This document shows, in pieces, positions 63,937-64,000 of a stretch of 64,000 nt of DNA. Under the pieces are notes generated by a model. The model searched no databases and was not told where the DNA came from. It saw only the letters and a list, made by a program, of their open reading frames with translations. This stretch comes from Tepidibacillus decaturensis (GTDB taxonomy: Bacteria > Bacillota > Bacilli > Tepidibacillales > Tepidibacillaceae): positions 529,548-593,547 of the forward strand of contig NZ_LSKU01000001.1 of NCBI RefSeq assembly GCF_001561915.1. Direction: 5' to 3'. Each line of letters starts with the position of its first letter. Position 1 is the first letter of the stretch. A program made the translations under genes and the position numbers.

Positions 63937-64000
63937 TCGATTTTATTCAAGGAATTTTGGTTGGAATTGAAGAGGATTACATTGTAATCAATGTGAATGG
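63933..64000 (+). CDS. ruvA: Holliday junction branch migration protein RuvA, 5' end only
   Basis: The frame from ATG 63933 (overlapping the ruvC stop, ATGA) reads MIDFIQGILVGIEEDYIVIN and continues past the window. This matches the RuvA N-terminal OB-fold start. Only 22 codons are visible. Confidence 0.85.
   Translation, partial: MIDFIQGILVGIEEDYIVINVN

Overview
This window is AT-rich chromosomal DNA of an endospore-forming member of the Bacillales. The evidence is the sporulation genes (spoVID, ysxE, spoIIB, spoIVFA/FB, spo0B, bofC, a safA-like gene) and a gene order that closely tracks the Bacillus subtilis hem - spoVID - valS - folC - comC/spoIIB - maf - radC - mreBCD - minCD - spoIVF - rplU/rpmA - spo0B - obg region. 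The species is not a standard Bacillus: it carries a complete type IV pilus operon and a siroheme branch inside its hem operon. No rRNA, tRNA, CRISPR array, prophage or transposase gene was seen.

Layout. 1-2.9 kb: end of an M3 peptidase gene, a divergent HxlR regulator/DoxX pair, and a solitary substrate-binding lipoprotein. 2.9-11.5 kb: the tetrapyrrole operon hemA-hemX-sirC-hemC-cobA/hemD-hemB-ahbAB-hemL. The added SUMT, SirC-like and fused siroheme decarboxylase genes suggest that siroheme is an intermediate. 11.5-16.4 kb: coaA, a frameshifted thioesterase gene, a GH31 glucosidase with LacI-type operators, and a second DoxX gene. 16.6-20 kb: spoVID and two spore-coat kinase-like genes, plus a small antisense membrane protein gene. 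20.1-21.5 kb: a ykkC-like riboswitch behind a palindrome-covered promoter, leading two tandem GNAT acetyltransferase genes. 21.5-27.3 kb: a T-box-controlled valS, then folC and murC. 27.5-36.6 kb: the type IV pilus operon (pilB, T, C, major pilin, pilD, minor pilins, pilX-like, M, N, O). 36.7-41.2 kb: spoIIB, aspA, a DUF4321 gene, maf, radC. 41.3-48.5 kb: mreBCD, a class B PBP, minCD, rodA. 48.5-54.9 kb: a MITE-like element, spoIVFA/FB, rng, rplU-prp-rpmA, spo0B, obg. 55-59.9 kb: pheB, hom-thrC-thrB, ilvE. 60-64 kb: safA-like, a CotS-like kinase gene, nadE, bofC, ruvC and the start of ruvA.

Three genes (thioesterase, pilB, pilD) are each broken by what looks like one missing base in a homopolymer run (G4, A8, T7). 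Restoring one base gives a full-length family member in every case. Sequencing error, slippage-based phase variation and real decay cannot be told apart from this sequence alone. The most novel-looking items are the fused siroheme decarboxylase in the hem operon, the ykkC-like leader of the GNAT pair, and an interspersed repeat family with the end motif GTTTGTATATTCC.
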